A stretch of 25,099 bases of DNA from a virus. This document shows, one piece after another, positions 1-7,904 of this stretch. The notes under the pieces are model-generated. The model ran no database searches and was not told the origin of the DNA. It was given only the letters and a program-made list of their open reading frames with translations. The translations under genes were made by a program, and so were the position numbers. Each line of letters begins with the position of its first letter. Within the stretch, counting starts at the first letter, position 1. The stretch spans positions 1 to 25,099 of the IMG/VR virus record IMGVR_UViG_3300023175_002288; one strand, 5' to 3'.

Positions 1-1997
1 TAATCAGAGTTATGCTCAAGTTGCAATAGCATGGTAATTTCATCAGCAAGTTTGGTAGCAGTTTCAAGGTGTTGCTCGGGGGTAAGGCCTTCTGGACCCT
101 TGACGTAAATAGAATCAGTATCCCCGTACAATACAGTAAACCCTTCATCTTCTGCGTATTTTCGGGCAAACTCTAGTGCCTCGCGGCCAAACTTAGTAAT
201 CGAACCACCAACAGCACGATTACCCCATCCATTGACCTTGGATGCCGTAGCACCATAGACCGAGTTGACAATAATCTTGGTGTTTAGTTCGTCCATACCG
301 TATCGCTTGGCAAGGGCTTCATCACCTGCGGCAATTGCTTCTTTCTGAAGACGCTTATATTCAGCGCGAGCGTCTAGTAATTCGCCTACAATTTCTCGCA
401 GTGTGTTTTTCTCGCCCTTACGGAAATATACAGGGATTGCATCCTCGTCTTCTTTTTCTGGTGGATATTCGCCTTCAAAGTAATCGCCTTCGGGTTCTTC
501 CCACTGCATGTTTTCGTAGCCAATGTCTGCGGCCATGACAGCGGTTGGATATAGCGACTTGAAGTCAATCAGATAGACCCAGTCCCAGATACCTGTTTCT
601 GGGTTTAGCACCCATGCGCCGGGAATTTTCTCCATATCCTCCATGTTCTTACGCTCGGCCTTGGATGGCCCAGACCGTTGAACGAAGTCGGCCTTACGTT
701 GGCCCATGACAGAAAACAGTTTGGAGGTATAGAAGATGTCAGACCAAGGTACACACATTTGAACCTGAAGACGGTGGAATCCTTCGATAATACCCCAACG
801 CTCGTCGAGCATCTTCATCAGTTCAACGTCACGAAGACAGTAGTACACGTACTTGTCCCATTCTAAATGATACTCCGTATCGAAGAAGTCGGGTTTCCAT
901 TCTGCTTTACCGCCCTCATCGCCAAACTCATCTTTGGTAACTTTGTCCAGTGCGCGAGAAGGAAGGTTGTTGCTAGTAGTAGCATGGTGCTTCTTCTCAG
1001 CGGCCCACATCAAGTCGATAACGTTGATTCCATCCCAAGGTTGCGTATGCATATATGGCTGACGTTCACGGCCCTTGATGAGATAGAAATTGTAATCGCC
1101 AATACCTTCGCCATCTTGATTACGGCTACTTGGTGCGCGCACACCGCCAACAGGACTTAAGCGTGATACATCAAGACCATTACTTTCAATACGAAAGTAA
1201 AGTTGAGGAAAGTCGTATCCATGACTGTTCCATGCTGTAATAATGTCGTAATTCATAGAATCCATGTGAGTAAGCCAAGCATCAAGCATAGCCCGTTCAG
1301 TTGAAAAGTGATGCAATTGCACCTCAGAATCAATATCCTTCATCATACCATAGGTGTCAGTCGTATTATCAACAAATGACGAATGTTGACCGAATGCGTG
1401 CATAACACCAGTATACGAATCCATGCAAACAATCAATGTAATTTCTTGTTCACGGAAACCCTTGTTGTTCGAGAATTCGTTTGCCCTACATGCTTCAATA
1501 TCGAGATAACAAATACGCGGCATGGTTTCCGAAACAGAAAATGGACTATCAATACAAAATCGTTGTGCTAGTTTTACATCACCATTGTAAGTAGGTGTAA
1601 TTCTGTTCATCAGACGACCCATAACATATTGGTTAGGTACATCAATACGAACTAATTTTTGCCCATCTGGTCCTTCTCCATCATATACGAATTGTGGATG
1701 TTCCATGTACTTACTACACACATGTAGTAAATCATCAGTAGTAATAGGATGGCTTTCTAGCGACCAACCGCCTTCGTATTCGTCGTAAACACGTTCATTG
1801 ATGTTTTTCGGGTCAAACCAAATCGCCTGCTGAACAATCACTTCAGCCGGAGAATAGGCCCAAGACCCATCCGGTTGCAAATAGACCGCATCGCCTTCTT
1901 CATCCCTATCCTTGACGACAACACGAGAATTGTCCGTCTTGATAGCCCTATCGCCAATGCGATATGAGGAAGTCTTTGAAGGAGTAATTACGGCCAT
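1..1997 (-). CDS. polB: Family B DNA polymerase, C-terminus cut by window edge
   Basis: Replicative-type DNA polymerase with 3'-5' exonuclease. I translated the open frame from the ATG at 1997 to the window edge (about 665 residues). The exonuclease motifs are present: Exo I DIE (D166), Exo II NSHGYD (D262) and Exo III YCLRD (D390). Polymerase motif A is DFKSLYP (D478), motif B is KIIVNSVYG (K574, N578) and motif C is YGDTDS (D626, D628). All catalytic residues are intact, so both activities are expected. The thumb and C-terminus lie outside the window. The start follows a GAGGTGG ribosome binding site and sits just downstream of the 63-aa gene and TFB, as the distal part of the same leftward operon. 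The family assignment is certain; whether it is protein-primed or RNA-primed cannot be judged, but the length favours the RNA-primed type. Confidence 0.97.
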   Translation of the reverse strand, partial: MAVITPSKTSSYRIGDRAIKTDNSRVVVKDRDEEGDAVYLQPDGSWAYSPAEVIVQQAIWFDPKNINERVYDEYEGGWSLESHPITTDDLLHVCSKYMEHPQFVYDGEGPDGQKLVRIDVPNQYVMGRLMNRITPTYNGDVKLAQRFCIDSPFSVSETMPRICYLDIEACRANEFSNNKGFREQEITLIVCMDSYTGVMHAFGQHSSFVDNTTDTYGMMKDIDSEVQLHHFSTERAMLDAWLTHMDSMNYDIITAWNSHGYDFPQLYFRIESNGLDVSRLSPVGGVRAPSSRNQDGEGIGDYNFYLIKGRERQPYMHTQPWDGINVIDLMWAAEKKHHATTSNNLPSRALDKVTKDEFGDEGGKAEWKPDFFDTEYHLEWDKYVYYCLRDVELMKMLDERWGIIEGFHRLQVQMCVPWSDIFYTSKLFSVMGQRKADFVQRSGPSKAERKNMEDMEKIPGAWVLNPETGIWDWVYLIDFKSLYPTAVMAADIGYENMQWEEPEGDYFEGEYPPEKEDEDAIPVYFRKGEKNTLREIVGELLDARAEYKRLQKEAIAAGDEALAKRYGMDELNTKIIVNSVYGATASKVNGWGNRAVGGSITKFGREALEFARKYAEDEGFTVLYGDTDSIYVKGPEGLTPEQHLETATKLADEITMLLQLEHNSD

Positions 1998-2009
1998 TTT
2001 TCCACCTCA

Positions 2010-2201
2010 TCATTCACGACTAATCGTTGTCCAAAAGTCGGGCAAAGTCGCTCTAAAATGGTTTTGGAAAAATTCCTGATATTCTTTATCGTCGTTCTCC
2101 ATTGCTTCAACCATTTCTTCGATTCGCATGGCTAAATATCGTGCGGTTTCCCGCATTTTGTTATACCACCATTCTGGTTGCTTTTCAGGTAAAACCTTCA
2201 C
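2010..2201 (-). CDS. Small charged protein of unknown function (63 aa)
   Basis: Starts with GTG after a strong GGAGGAATT ribosome binding site; its start overlaps the TFB stop codon, so translation is coupled to TFB. The product is acidic and helical, rich in Glu, Met and aromatic residues (WWYNKMRETARYL, then an EEMVEAMENDDKEYQEFF stretch). There is no recognisable domain, no membrane segment and no cysteine. Position between TFB and PolB suggests a role in replication or transcription, but this is only context. Confidence 0.75.
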   Translation of the reverse strand: MKVLPEKQPEWWYNKMRETARYLAMRIEEMVEAMENDDKEYQEFFQNHFRATLPDFWTTISRE

Positions 2202-3118
2202 ATCAATTCCTCCATATTGATTTCTAATGCGTTTGCCAATTCTTTGTATCTGTTACGGATAGTTACTTCAGTAACACCCGAGATATCAGCAATATCACGC
2301 TGAGTACGGCGCTGACCACCTTTTAGTGCCGCAATGTAAATCAATGCGGCGGCTAGCCCTGTTGGGCCACGACCACTATCTAATTCCAATTCTTTGATTT
2401 TAGCAAACATCTCTTTTGCCGCGTTCTCAATTTCAGGCTTGAGGTCAAGTTTTGAGCAGAATTGTCCGATGAATTGGCTCGCTTCTTTAGGTGCAGTACG
2501 AATACGAAGTTTGAGTTTTACTTGACGAATAGTACGGCCCAATTCTTTTTTGCCCATACGGAGTTTGTGACTTACGTCAGCAATTGGGCGAGGAACGCCG
2601 GCTAATTCACACGCAATGTAAAGACAGGCGGCGGCGACACCGGGAATACTACGGCCACGGATAATGTTTGCTTCCAATGCACGACGATAGATAAGTGCGG
2701 CTTCTGATTGAATACTTCTAGGCAATTCTAGTCGTCCGCCCATAGTATTCATTTCTTGCATTGCATTTTGCAAGTTACGTTCCCGTGAATTGCTAGAACG
2801 AGCGCGTGCTTGCCATTTACGCATACGATGTAGTTGACTACGGGTTGATGGAGAGATTGCTTTACCGGAAAAATCGCGGTTCTGCCAATCAATGTCTGTC
2901 GACAGTCCTTTGTCGTGTAGCATCAAGTTAACTGGCGCACCAGCACGAGCCCTGTTTTCATCTTCTGGAGCAAATACGCTCCACTCAGCACCTTGGTCAA
3001 TGATGTTTTCTTCTAATACTAGCCCACAGTCATTGCAAACGATTTCTCCTCGTTTATTGTCGTGCAGTAAGTCCCTCGATGCGCAGTCTGTACATTTTAC
3101 AATTGTTTCTTCTTTCAT
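2198..3118 (-). CDS. tfb: Transcription initiation factor B (TFB/TFIIB)
   Basis: Full-length archaeal TFB (306 aa from the ATG at 3118). It recruits RNA polymerase to TBP-bound promoters. The N-terminal zinc ribbon has Cys9, Cys12, Cys28 and Cys31 (CTDC and CNDCG), followed by the B-reader/linker with EWSVFAPEDENRARAG, then two cyclin-like repeats (about 100-190 and 200-300), including the typical SIPGVAAACLYIACELAGVPR and GPTGLAAALIYIAAL segments. The C-terminal helix-turn-helix that contacts the BRE is visible around RTQRDIADISGVTEVTIRNRYKEL. The ATG at 3118 is preferred to the GTG at 3127 because AAGGTGA lies at the right spacing before it. A self-encoded TFB would let the element redirect host RNA polymerase to its own promoters; see the repeated motif upstream of the right-block genes. 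Confidence 0.97.
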   Translation of the reverse strand: MKEETIVKCTDCASRDLLHDNKRGEIVCNDCGLVLEENIIDQGAEWSVFAPEDENRARAGAPVNLMLHDKGLSTDIDWQNRDFSGKAISPSTRSQLHRMRKWQARARSSNSRERNLQNAMQEMNTMGGRLELPRSIQSEAALIYRRALEANIIRGRSIPGVAAACLYIACELAGVPRPIADVSHKLRMGKKELGRTIRQVKLKLRIRTAPKEASQFIGQFCSKLDLKPEIENAAKEMFAKIKELELDSGRGPTGLAAALIYIAALKGGQRRTQRDIADISGVTEVTIRNRYKELANALEINMEELM

Positions 3119-3123
3119 GTTGT

Positions 3124-3924
3124 TCACCTTAATTCTATTTGTCCATCCTTATAGTAATTGATTTCCCCGAGTCCGTATAAAGCCTTAACAGGGGGATGGA
3201 TTAGTTTGGTAACACTTCTATTACCTTGGATTTCTGTCCAATTGAATCCCATAGATTCGGCCAATTCACGAATTGTGAATCGCTTTACGGACATTGCTAC
3301 AATAGCACGAGCAAAATGTTGGACTTCAGAAACAGGCACCTTGAAGTGCGCCGCAGTTTCACCTTCTTTGTTCATGGATTCGCACAGAACGTAGTTTCCA
3401 CTGATTCTAGCACGAACTTCTGCGGCCAATAATACAGGGTGTTCCGATACCTGTGAAACCCCACTGGTGTTCGGTAATACAACAGCAGGTTCTTCTTCTG
3501 GAATCTTGGTTACAGCGGTAGTCAGTTCGTTCTTCTTGCAACCCGCGAAGCAACCAATGTGACCGGTTTCTGGATTAGCATAGAAATGGTCTTTGCCCGT
3601 GTCGCCACCGCGAGCCTCACAGGAAGGACAACGCCCGTGGTAATACCCATCATCATTGGGACCGCGAAGGTTCTGCACAGTGCGTTCAATGTCGGCTACA
3701 CTAAACGCTCCGACCTTTACAGTAAAAGTTTGAAGCATACTACCGGGAGGAATCTTCCCGTGGTTGTAGTAGTCGAGAATCGCACTGAGTTTCTTACGAC
3801 CGCCCGGACCATAGAACCACACTTTGCCTTCCCGAATAGGAAGGTTGTACAGTTGCATAGAATCTTGGTTTCCCAAGCCGTCAATCAAATCCGCATAAAG
3901 CGGAATAGGCACTCCCCATTTCAC
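3124..3924 (-). CDS. CHC2/primase-like zinc-finger protein with C-terminal winged helix
   Basis: 266 aa, GTG start. A zinc-binding site C99-x2-C102 ... C125-x3-C129 in the contexts RCPSC and HIGCFAGCK resembles the N-terminal zinc ribbon of DnaG-type primases and phage primase/helicases. No TOPRIM or archaeal primase catalytic motif follows. The C-terminal 60 residues (from MSVKRFTIRELAESMGF) look like a winged helix. Probably a DNA-binding replication or transcription accessory protein, perhaps a primase subunit whose catalytic part is elsewhere. The GTG lies about 30 nt downstream of a perfect TATA box, implying a leaderless or nearly leaderless transcript that continues into TFB and PolB. 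The domain calls are from motif pattern only. Confidence 0.8.
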   Translation of the reverse strand: MKWGVPIPLYADLIDGLGNQDSMQLYNLPIREGKVWFYGPGGRKKLSAILDYYNHGKIPPGSMLQTFTVKVGAFSVADIERTVQNLRGPNDDGYYHGRCPSCEARGGDTGKDHFYANPETGHIGCFAGCKKNELTTAVTKIPEEEPAVVLPNTSGVSQVSEHPVLLAAEVRARISGNYVLCESMNKEGETAAHFKVPVSEVQHFARAIVAMSVKRFTIRELAESMGFNWTEIQGNRSVTKLIHPPVKALYGLGEINYYKDGQIELR

Positions 3925-3944
3925 GAAGCGAATCTAGTTGAAAG

Positions 3945-3962
3945 GGGTTCTTATATATTTCG
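3945..3962 (-). promoter_or_regulatory. Canonical archaeal TATA-box promoter
   Basis: On the minus strand the sequence reads CGAAATATATAAGAACC, with AATATATAA at 3959-3951. The box centre is about 30 nt upstream of the GTG at 3924, so transcription should start at or within a few nt of that codon. It is the only classical, strong TATA box seen in the left block and would drive the zinc-finger/TFB/63-aa/PolB operon. Confidence 0.7.
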
Positions 3963-3973
3963 ACGGTCTTTAT

Positions 3974-4393
3974 CTATTGGTCTTCGCTAGATGAAGCCTT
4001 TTCAGTGGATTTAACTGCCCCCGCGACAGTTTTTACAGGGGCCGTTACGACACCAACAGTTGTGTCAAGAACGCCGGCAATTCCTCGAATCCCTTTCTGT
4101 ACGATTCCTTTACGTTCTGTATCTTCATCGTTCTTTTCATCACGAAGATAGTCTGGAACCGCTTTAGAAAAAATTTGTGAAACAACCATCCATGCTTGAG
4201 AATCTGTAATTTCGATAGCATGAAGCCGCAATACTTCTTCTTTTACGGGTTTCAAAAAGGCTTGATAACTAACAGTAGCAAGTCCTTTTTCGCAGGATGA
4301 AATCCATTCTTCTTCAATACTAACAACCTCGGATGCAATCTTTCGCAACATTCCGCAAGGCCGGCCATCGTAAGTAAAGTGTAAATCACTCAT
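3974..4393 (-). CDS. Unknown protein with hydrophobic C-terminal tail (139 aa)
   Basis: Not recognised. I take the ATG at 4393 (MSDLHFTYDGRP) because GAGGG lies 6 nt upstream; an ATG at 4399 sits directly on that site. The N-terminal two thirds look globular and helical. The C-terminus carries a small-residue, valine/glycine-rich stretch (GIRGIAGVLDTTVGVVTAPV, then KTVAGAVKST) that could be an amphipathic or membrane-interacting helix. It overlaps the upstream 155-aa gene by 8 nt. It ends just before the TATA promoter of the next operon. Confidence 0.75.
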   Translation of the reverse strand: MSDLHFTYDGRPCGMLRKIASEVVSIEEEWISSCEKGLATVSYQAFLKPVKEEVLRLHAIEITDSQAWMVVSQIFSKAVPDYLRDEKNDEDTERKGIVQKGIRGIAGVLDTTVGVVTAPVKTVAGAVKSTEKASSSEDQ

Positions 4394-4853
4394 GACCATC
4401 CCTCGGTATATCTAGGTCTTGAATATATTGGCCAACATATCTGACTTGTTCGACCCTATTTTGCGTATCGGCATTGCTTATTTCTTTGTCTTTGTACAAT
4501 TCAGCATCAAACAATTCTTCTATGATAGGACTACCACCAAATAACAACATCATTGCATGTGCAAAGTCCTTCTCTTTCCATTCCTTTTGGGCGCACAAGT
4601 ACGCTACATTACGAATGATTTCAATTGCTCTTTGCATGGAGGCTAAATCAAGGTCTATTTGTTGTTTGATTAAATCACGGTCGCCTAGCGACGCCAAAGT
4701 ACGTAAGTAAGGATAACTACCATCTGATAGCAATTCTAGAAGAATGGATATGTGTTCTGGGTTTTCACCACGAAACTTAGCACGGGCAAATTCCTCGGCC
4801 ACCTTTTCCCAATGGTCTAAGCGGTGGTTGACCATGTCGCGATTCAAACTCAT
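4386..4853 (-). CDS. Unknown helical protein (155 aa)
   Basis: Not recognised. Mostly alpha-helical, acidic, soluble, without zinc or membrane motifs. ATG with GGAG 7 nt upstream. It sits between the PD-(D/E)XK-like gene and the 139-aa gene with a 4-nt gap upstream and an 8-nt overlap downstream, so it is co-transcribed with them. Confidence 0.8.
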   Translation of the reverse strand: MSLNRDMVNHRLDHWEKVAEEFARAKFRGENPEHISILLELLSDGSYPYLRTLASLGDRDLIKQQIDLDLASMQRAIEIIRNVAYLCAQKEWKEKDFAHAMMLLFGGSPIIEELFDAELYKDKEISNADTQNRVEQVRYVGQYIQDLDIPRDGHE

Positions 4854-4857
4854 ACTA

Positions 4858-5232
4858 TTACTCCAACATTATCGGGTCAAATTCCAAAGAAGCATCGTTT
4901 AATATCCACTTTTTGTTTAGCGCGTCTGGATATTTTCCTGCTTTCTTTTCTATGAAATCTTCTTTTGACTCACTCCAAAGGACTTCAATGATAGGAAGCA
5001 CATGTGTTGGGCAGACAATGTCGGGGCGAACATCGTATCGAAGAATTGCTTCGGTTGCAAATGGAATACCATTATGAAGCAGATAAATGCAAATTTCAGC
5101 AACTCGCATATTATGTTCATAGGTGTTTCCTGCGGATAGTTTGATTACGCCCCAATCAGGACGGTGCATATCGTGGCCATGCTGACGCCACCAGTCATTC
5201 AACACCTGTTGTACTTTAGCAGGATACTTCAT
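4858..5232 (-). CDS. Small PD-(D/E)XK-like nuclease
   Basis: 124 aa. The pattern of an acidic residue in a helix (E46 or E61), then RPDIV (D71) at the end of a strand, then IIEVLWSESKED (E83) in the next strand is typical of restriction-like nuclease folds of minimal size, such as Holliday-junction or repair nucleases. The usual lysine of E-x-K is replaced (E83-V-L), but K90 or K96/K97 could substitute. Its ATG overlaps the stop of the 44-aa membrane gene, and no good ribosome binding site is seen, so translational coupling is likely. Fold call is by motif pattern; activity is inferred. Confidence 0.65.
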   Translation of the reverse strand: MKYPAKVQQVLNDWWRQHGHDMHRPDWGVIKLSAGNTYEHNMRVAEICIYLLHNGIPFATEAILRYDVRPDIVCPTHVLPIIEVLWSESKEDFIEKKAGKYPDALNKKWILNDASLEFDPIMLE

Positions 5233-5363
5233 ACTAGATTAGCCCCCATAATTGCACCACCAACAAAACAGAACGTAAGGATAAGCGCTTTCTGAACAGG
5301 ACCACCAACATCAATCGGTGTATTCAGTGCGTCCCAGACTTCATCAACAAAGTCACGCTTCAC
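5229..5363 (-). CDS. Small single-pass membrane protein (44 aa)
   Basis: GTG start with GGAG 4 nt upstream; start overlaps the end of the resolvase-like gene by 11 nt and the stop overlaps the next ATG. The N-terminus is charged (VKRDFVDEVWDAL) and the C-terminal half is a hydrophobic helix (ALILTFCFVGGAIMGANLV). Such tiny membrane proteins in viral operons are often holin-like or host-modifying, but nothing here identifies the role. Confidence 0.7.
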   Translation of the reverse strand: MKRDFVDEVWDALNTPIDVGGPVQKALILTFCFVGGAIMGANLV

Positions 5364-5952
5364 TTTCTCCACCGTCCTTTTGCAAATGCTTCAAGGCTCG
5401 ATACACCTTATGGTATGATGCACCAAGTCTTTGTGCAATACCCTTTGTACTTAGATTTTGATTGTACAGAACTGCAACTTGACGTACGAATTCACGGTCA
5501 GTATCCATCAGCGATGGACGCCCTTTCTTTTTCGTGGACTTTGACATACCGACCTTGACAGCAACGCTATTGAGGTTAGAAAAATATTCTCCACTAAGGA
5601 ATAGGCCTTCGAGTTTTGCTAGGTCTTTCATACCTTTCAATTGCCCAAGCGTTGGCGCACATGCTACAACAAGGACATTTACCTTCTGAAGCATTTTACC
5701 GACTACGGGAACAAACTTATGTCGTTCATGCGCCCACGCTTCAAGCGAGAATAGCATCACACCATCGACGACATCATTCTCCACCTTTTTCATCAGTTCA
5801 TCAATACCGCCTTGTTTTACACTGGGGAATCCATCGGCAAATACCGTTGGACTTTCCCAGCCTAAGTCATTACAACGTTCGCTAATGACCTCAACATATG
5901 GTTCAATTTTTGCGTTCTTGCTAGGGTTTGCGTAAATGTATACTGCTTTCAT
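5353..5952 (-). CDS. Degenerate serine-resolvase-like protein with intact HTH
   Basis: 199 aa. The N-terminal 110 residues follow the resolvase fold (AVYIYANPSKN, then VVDGVMLFSLEAWAHERHKF where resolvases have vDvvvv-x-x-lDRLgR). A serine (S11) is in the nucleophile position, but the arginine before it is Asn and the two arginines of the DRLxR motif are absent (EAWAHE). The C-terminus (residues about 142-190) matches the resolvase DNA-binding region: KKGRPSL, then STKGIAQRLGASYHKVYRAL. Recombinase activity is therefore doubtful, DNA binding likely. It may be a domesticated regulator, for example of the intact recombinase at 12111. ATG with GAGGTG upstream; overlaps the HNH gene by 4 nt. Confidence 0.75.
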   Translation of the reverse strand: MKAVYIYANPSKNAKIEPYVEVISERCNDLGWESPTVFADGFPSVKQGGIDELMKKVENDVVDGVMLFSLEAWAHERHKFVPVVGKMLQKVNVLVVACAPTLGQLKGMKDLAKLEGLFLSGEYFSNLNSVAVKVGMSKSTKKKGRPSLMDTDREFVRQVAVLYNQNLSTKGIAQRLGASYHKVYRALKHLQKDGGESEA

Positions 5953-6392
5953 TCTGACACCTCACTTGGGTATAATATTTCAAAGACATGTTCTAGTTCA
6001 ATCAATCCTTGAAATTCATTCGCTAATCGTGCTAGCGTGTGATATGGGTCTGCGGTGGAATGAATAATACGGACTACATTGTCGTCGTCGTCGTAAATTC
6101 CTAATTCCCCCATTTTCTTACGGATTTCAAAGAAGCCCGGTTTACTACGCTTCTTCATCATCCAATTCATTCGAGTCTGTTCGGGTTTCAAATGGTCGTG
6201 AAATCCATCTTCATTATGTACACGCCAATGGCATACTTCACACAACATGATTGTTAATTCTGGTTCGTATGACCAATGGTGTTCTTCTAAGAACCGGCCC
6301 TTCTTGATTAGGACTCCGCCAATGTCTTCATCCCAACGGAATACGCCGCAGATTTCACAGCGTTCTAGGTTTTGTGTGGCTTCATCAGCCAT
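5949..6392 (-). CDS. HNH-family endonuclease-like protein
   Basis: 147 aa. A zinc site is formed by CEIC (C12, C15) and LCEVCHWRVH, and the metal-dependent nuclease core by EEHHWSYEPELTIMLCEVCHWRVH: the first His pair is the catalytic H position and CH...VH the last. This matches the compact HNH domain of phage and archaeal endonucleases. The C-terminal 70 residues are not recognised. ATG preceded by GGGGG; adjacent to the next upstream gene without a gap. Could be a homing-type or packaging-type nuclease, or a host-DNA-attacking enzyme; context does not decide. Confidence 0.78.
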   Translation of the reverse strand: MADEATQNLERCEICGVFRWDEDIGGVLIKKGRFLEEHHWSYEPELTIMLCEVCHWRVHNEDGFHDHLKPEQTRMNWMMKKRSKPGFFEIRKKMGELGIYDDDDNVVRIIHSTADPYHTLARLANEFQGLIELEHVFEILYPSEVSE

Positions 6393-6626
6393 TCAATAAC
6401 CCCCTTTGTAGCGAATGAATTGATAGACTCCCATGGCAATAACCAGAACACCAATGATTACGGCTTCCTCATGTGCTGAAACGAAAGTTCCAATGCGTTC
6501 AAACATCCAAAAGAATCCCCATCCTTCGGTCATACCAATTAGTCCAAGAAAAATCATTCCAAGCGTACCAAAGATAGCCGCTTGTTGTACAGGATACCAG
6601 TCAAATCCAAAATAATCATCCCACAC
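6393..6626 (-). CDS. Small membrane protein with two hydrophobic segments (77 aa)
   Basis: GTG start, 7 nt after GGAGGTGG. Two hydrophobic segments are visible (AAIFGTLGMIFLGLIG and AVIIGVLVIAMGVYQFI) with a short loop WGFFWMFERIGTFVSAHEE between them. No family recognised. It directly precedes the HNH gene and is the first gene after a non-coding gap holding a TATA-like element and hairpin. Confidence 0.75.
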   Translation of the reverse strand: MWDDYFGFDWYPVQQAAIFGTLGMIFLGLIGMTEGWGFFWMFERIGTFVSAHEEAVIIGVLVIAMGVYQFIRYKGGY

Positions 6627-6649
6627 GGGAAAGCCACCTCCGAATACGT

Positions 6650-6678
6650 GCGAGCAAAGACAAACGCTCGCTTTTATC
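6650..6678 (-). promoter_or_regulatory. TATA-like element and hairpin upstream of the 77-aa gene
   Basis: The 78-nt gap between the Cas4-like gene and the 77-aa gene contains, on the minus strand, GATAAAA (6678-6672), a plausible TATA variant about 50 nt before the GTG, and immediately after it a perfect 6-bp inverted repeat GCGAGC/GCTCGC (6650-6655 and 6666-6671, 10-nt loop). The hairpin would be near the transcription start and might be an operator. A terminator is less likely, because no T-run follows. Confidence 0.4.
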
Positions 6679-6704
6679 TCGGGAATCCCTTCCCATAACT
6701 GTCG

Positions 6705-7676
6705 TCATTCTCCATTACGCTCCTTTTGCAAATCAGTATAGCATCGTGTTTTGAAATCACAGAAATTGTCACAGTATTCCTCACCTATGGGGTCAGTTTT
6801 ACGGTGAAAGAATCCTTCTTGATGATTGTTACGAATATCACTACTAATTGCAAACCATTCAACCATAGCAATTACTTCTTTGATATCTGACTGTGTACGC
6901 TTAGTTGTGATTACTTTCACATCGCATTTCTTTGGTGTCTTAGCGAAGTCTGGGTGAACCTGCTTATCGATTACTACGTAAGCAAATTCTATTTCCTCTT
7001 CATTCATCAAAGCGGCGTAAAAGGATGCCTGTAATTCGCCGTCTGCGCGGTTTTGACTCCAGTTCCATTTCTTGTTAGGATTAGCGGTTTTCCAGTCTGC
7101 TAACAACGTTGGGTTCAATGCTACGTCAATTTTACCTCGAAGTGCAAGACCAATATGAGGGATTTCTCGACGGTAATCGACTTCACAGCCAACTTCAATG
7201 TTGTTGAATATATCTAATTCTCCGCGTTCGTAAGCATCAGTATAGCATTCAAACCACCACTGAACGTTTTTGATTGCCCGTTCAACAGACCCTTCGACTT
7301 CAGACATAAGCGTACCACTACGGACTTGACGCCAGTCATATCCCAGACTAGAATCACAGTGTACTCCACGAGCATGGTCTAGATTCTTTGGAGTGATGAT
7401 TTTTTCGTACTCTTCACGAAATGTTTTGTCAATCAGATTCATCAACACGTCCATATCAGGTTCAAACCCTTTACGAATTGTTTCATGGAACACTTCTGCC
7501 GCCGCGTGAAACGTAGTTCCCATAGGAAGCGAAGCCCCGCAGGAATCGCGACCATGACGGATACGAAGTACGTCGTTGTATTCATACAACTTTGGGCAGG
7601 TCAAGTAGCGCTTGATTCTGCTTTGACTTACTTCGTGAGGAAGATAAACACCTGTTACAATTTCAGGCTTCTCCAT
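6705..7676 (-). CDS. Cas4/RecB-like Fe-S exonuclease
   Basis: 323 aa from the ATG at 7676, chosen over the TTG at 7691 because GAGGTGG precedes it by 6 nt. A PD-(D/E)XK nuclease of the Cas4/AddB type: SQSRIKRYLTC at the N-terminus (C27), GTTFH motif (about 53-57), the core LRGKIDVA followed by LLADWKTA (Asp and Asp-x-Lys), QASFYAA (motif Q-x3-Y), and a C-terminal cysteine set YCDNFCDFKTRC that with C27 would bind a 4Fe-4S cluster. No cas genes or CRISPR repeats are nearby, so this is a stand-alone viral-type nuclease, probably for end processing in replication or recombination. Known archaeal viruses carry similar enzymes. Confidence 0.88.
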   Translation of the reverse strand: MEKPEIVTGVYLPHEVSQSRIKRYLTCPKLYEYNDVLRIRHGRDSCGASLPMGTTFHAAAEVFHETIRKGFEPDMDVLMNLIDKTFREEYEKIITPKNLDHARGVHCDSSLGYDWRQVRSGTLMSEVEGSVERAIKNVQWWFECYTDAYERGELDIFNNIEVGCEVDYRREIPHIGLALRGKIDVALNPTLLADWKTANPNKKWNWSQNRADGELQASFYAALMNEEEIEFAYVVIDKQVHPDFAKTPKKCDVKVITTKRTQSDIKEVIAMVEWFAISSDIRNNHQEGFFHRKTDPIGEEYCDNFCDFKTRCYTDLQKERNGE

Positions 7677-7875
7677 CGAAGTCCACCTCAAGTACTTCCA
7701 TGCTCATTTTTGGGTCTAGGCGACCAGCGTCTTGAAGGTTCTTCATCACCTTCAATTGAGCGCGCAATTCGTTCTCATGGTTAAACGAGCCAAGGACTGA
7801 CACTTCAATGTTGGACAGTGTCAAGGTTTCTTTACCCGCTTTCAATTTCTTCTCTATCAGTACGTATTTCTTCAT
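7663..7875 (-). CDS. Unknown small protein (70 aa)
   Basis: ATG with a strong AAAGGAGG upstream. Predicted beta strand (KYVLIEKKL, then EVSVLGSF) followed by a helix (HENELRAQLKVMKNLQDA). It resembles in outline the other tiny proteins of the early array (strand then E/A-rich helix) but similarity is weak. Overlaps the Cas4-like gene start by 14 nt. Confidence 0.75.
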   Translation of the reverse strand: MKKYVLIEKKLKAGKETLTLSNIEVSVLGSFNHENELRAQLKVMKNLQDAGRLDPKMSMEVLEVDFDGEA

Positions 7876-7904
7876 GCAATATTTCCTCCTTTCAAGTCGT
7901 TTAT

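Noticed and set aside
1-1997. Intein within the DNA polymerase
   Set aside because: Exonuclease and polymerase motifs follow each other at normal distances with no inserted domain in the visible part.
7485-7784. Plus-strand ORF of 99 codons opposite the Cas4-like gene
   Set aside because: It is antisense to a well-supported nuclease with all motifs and has no ribosome binding site or recognisable content.
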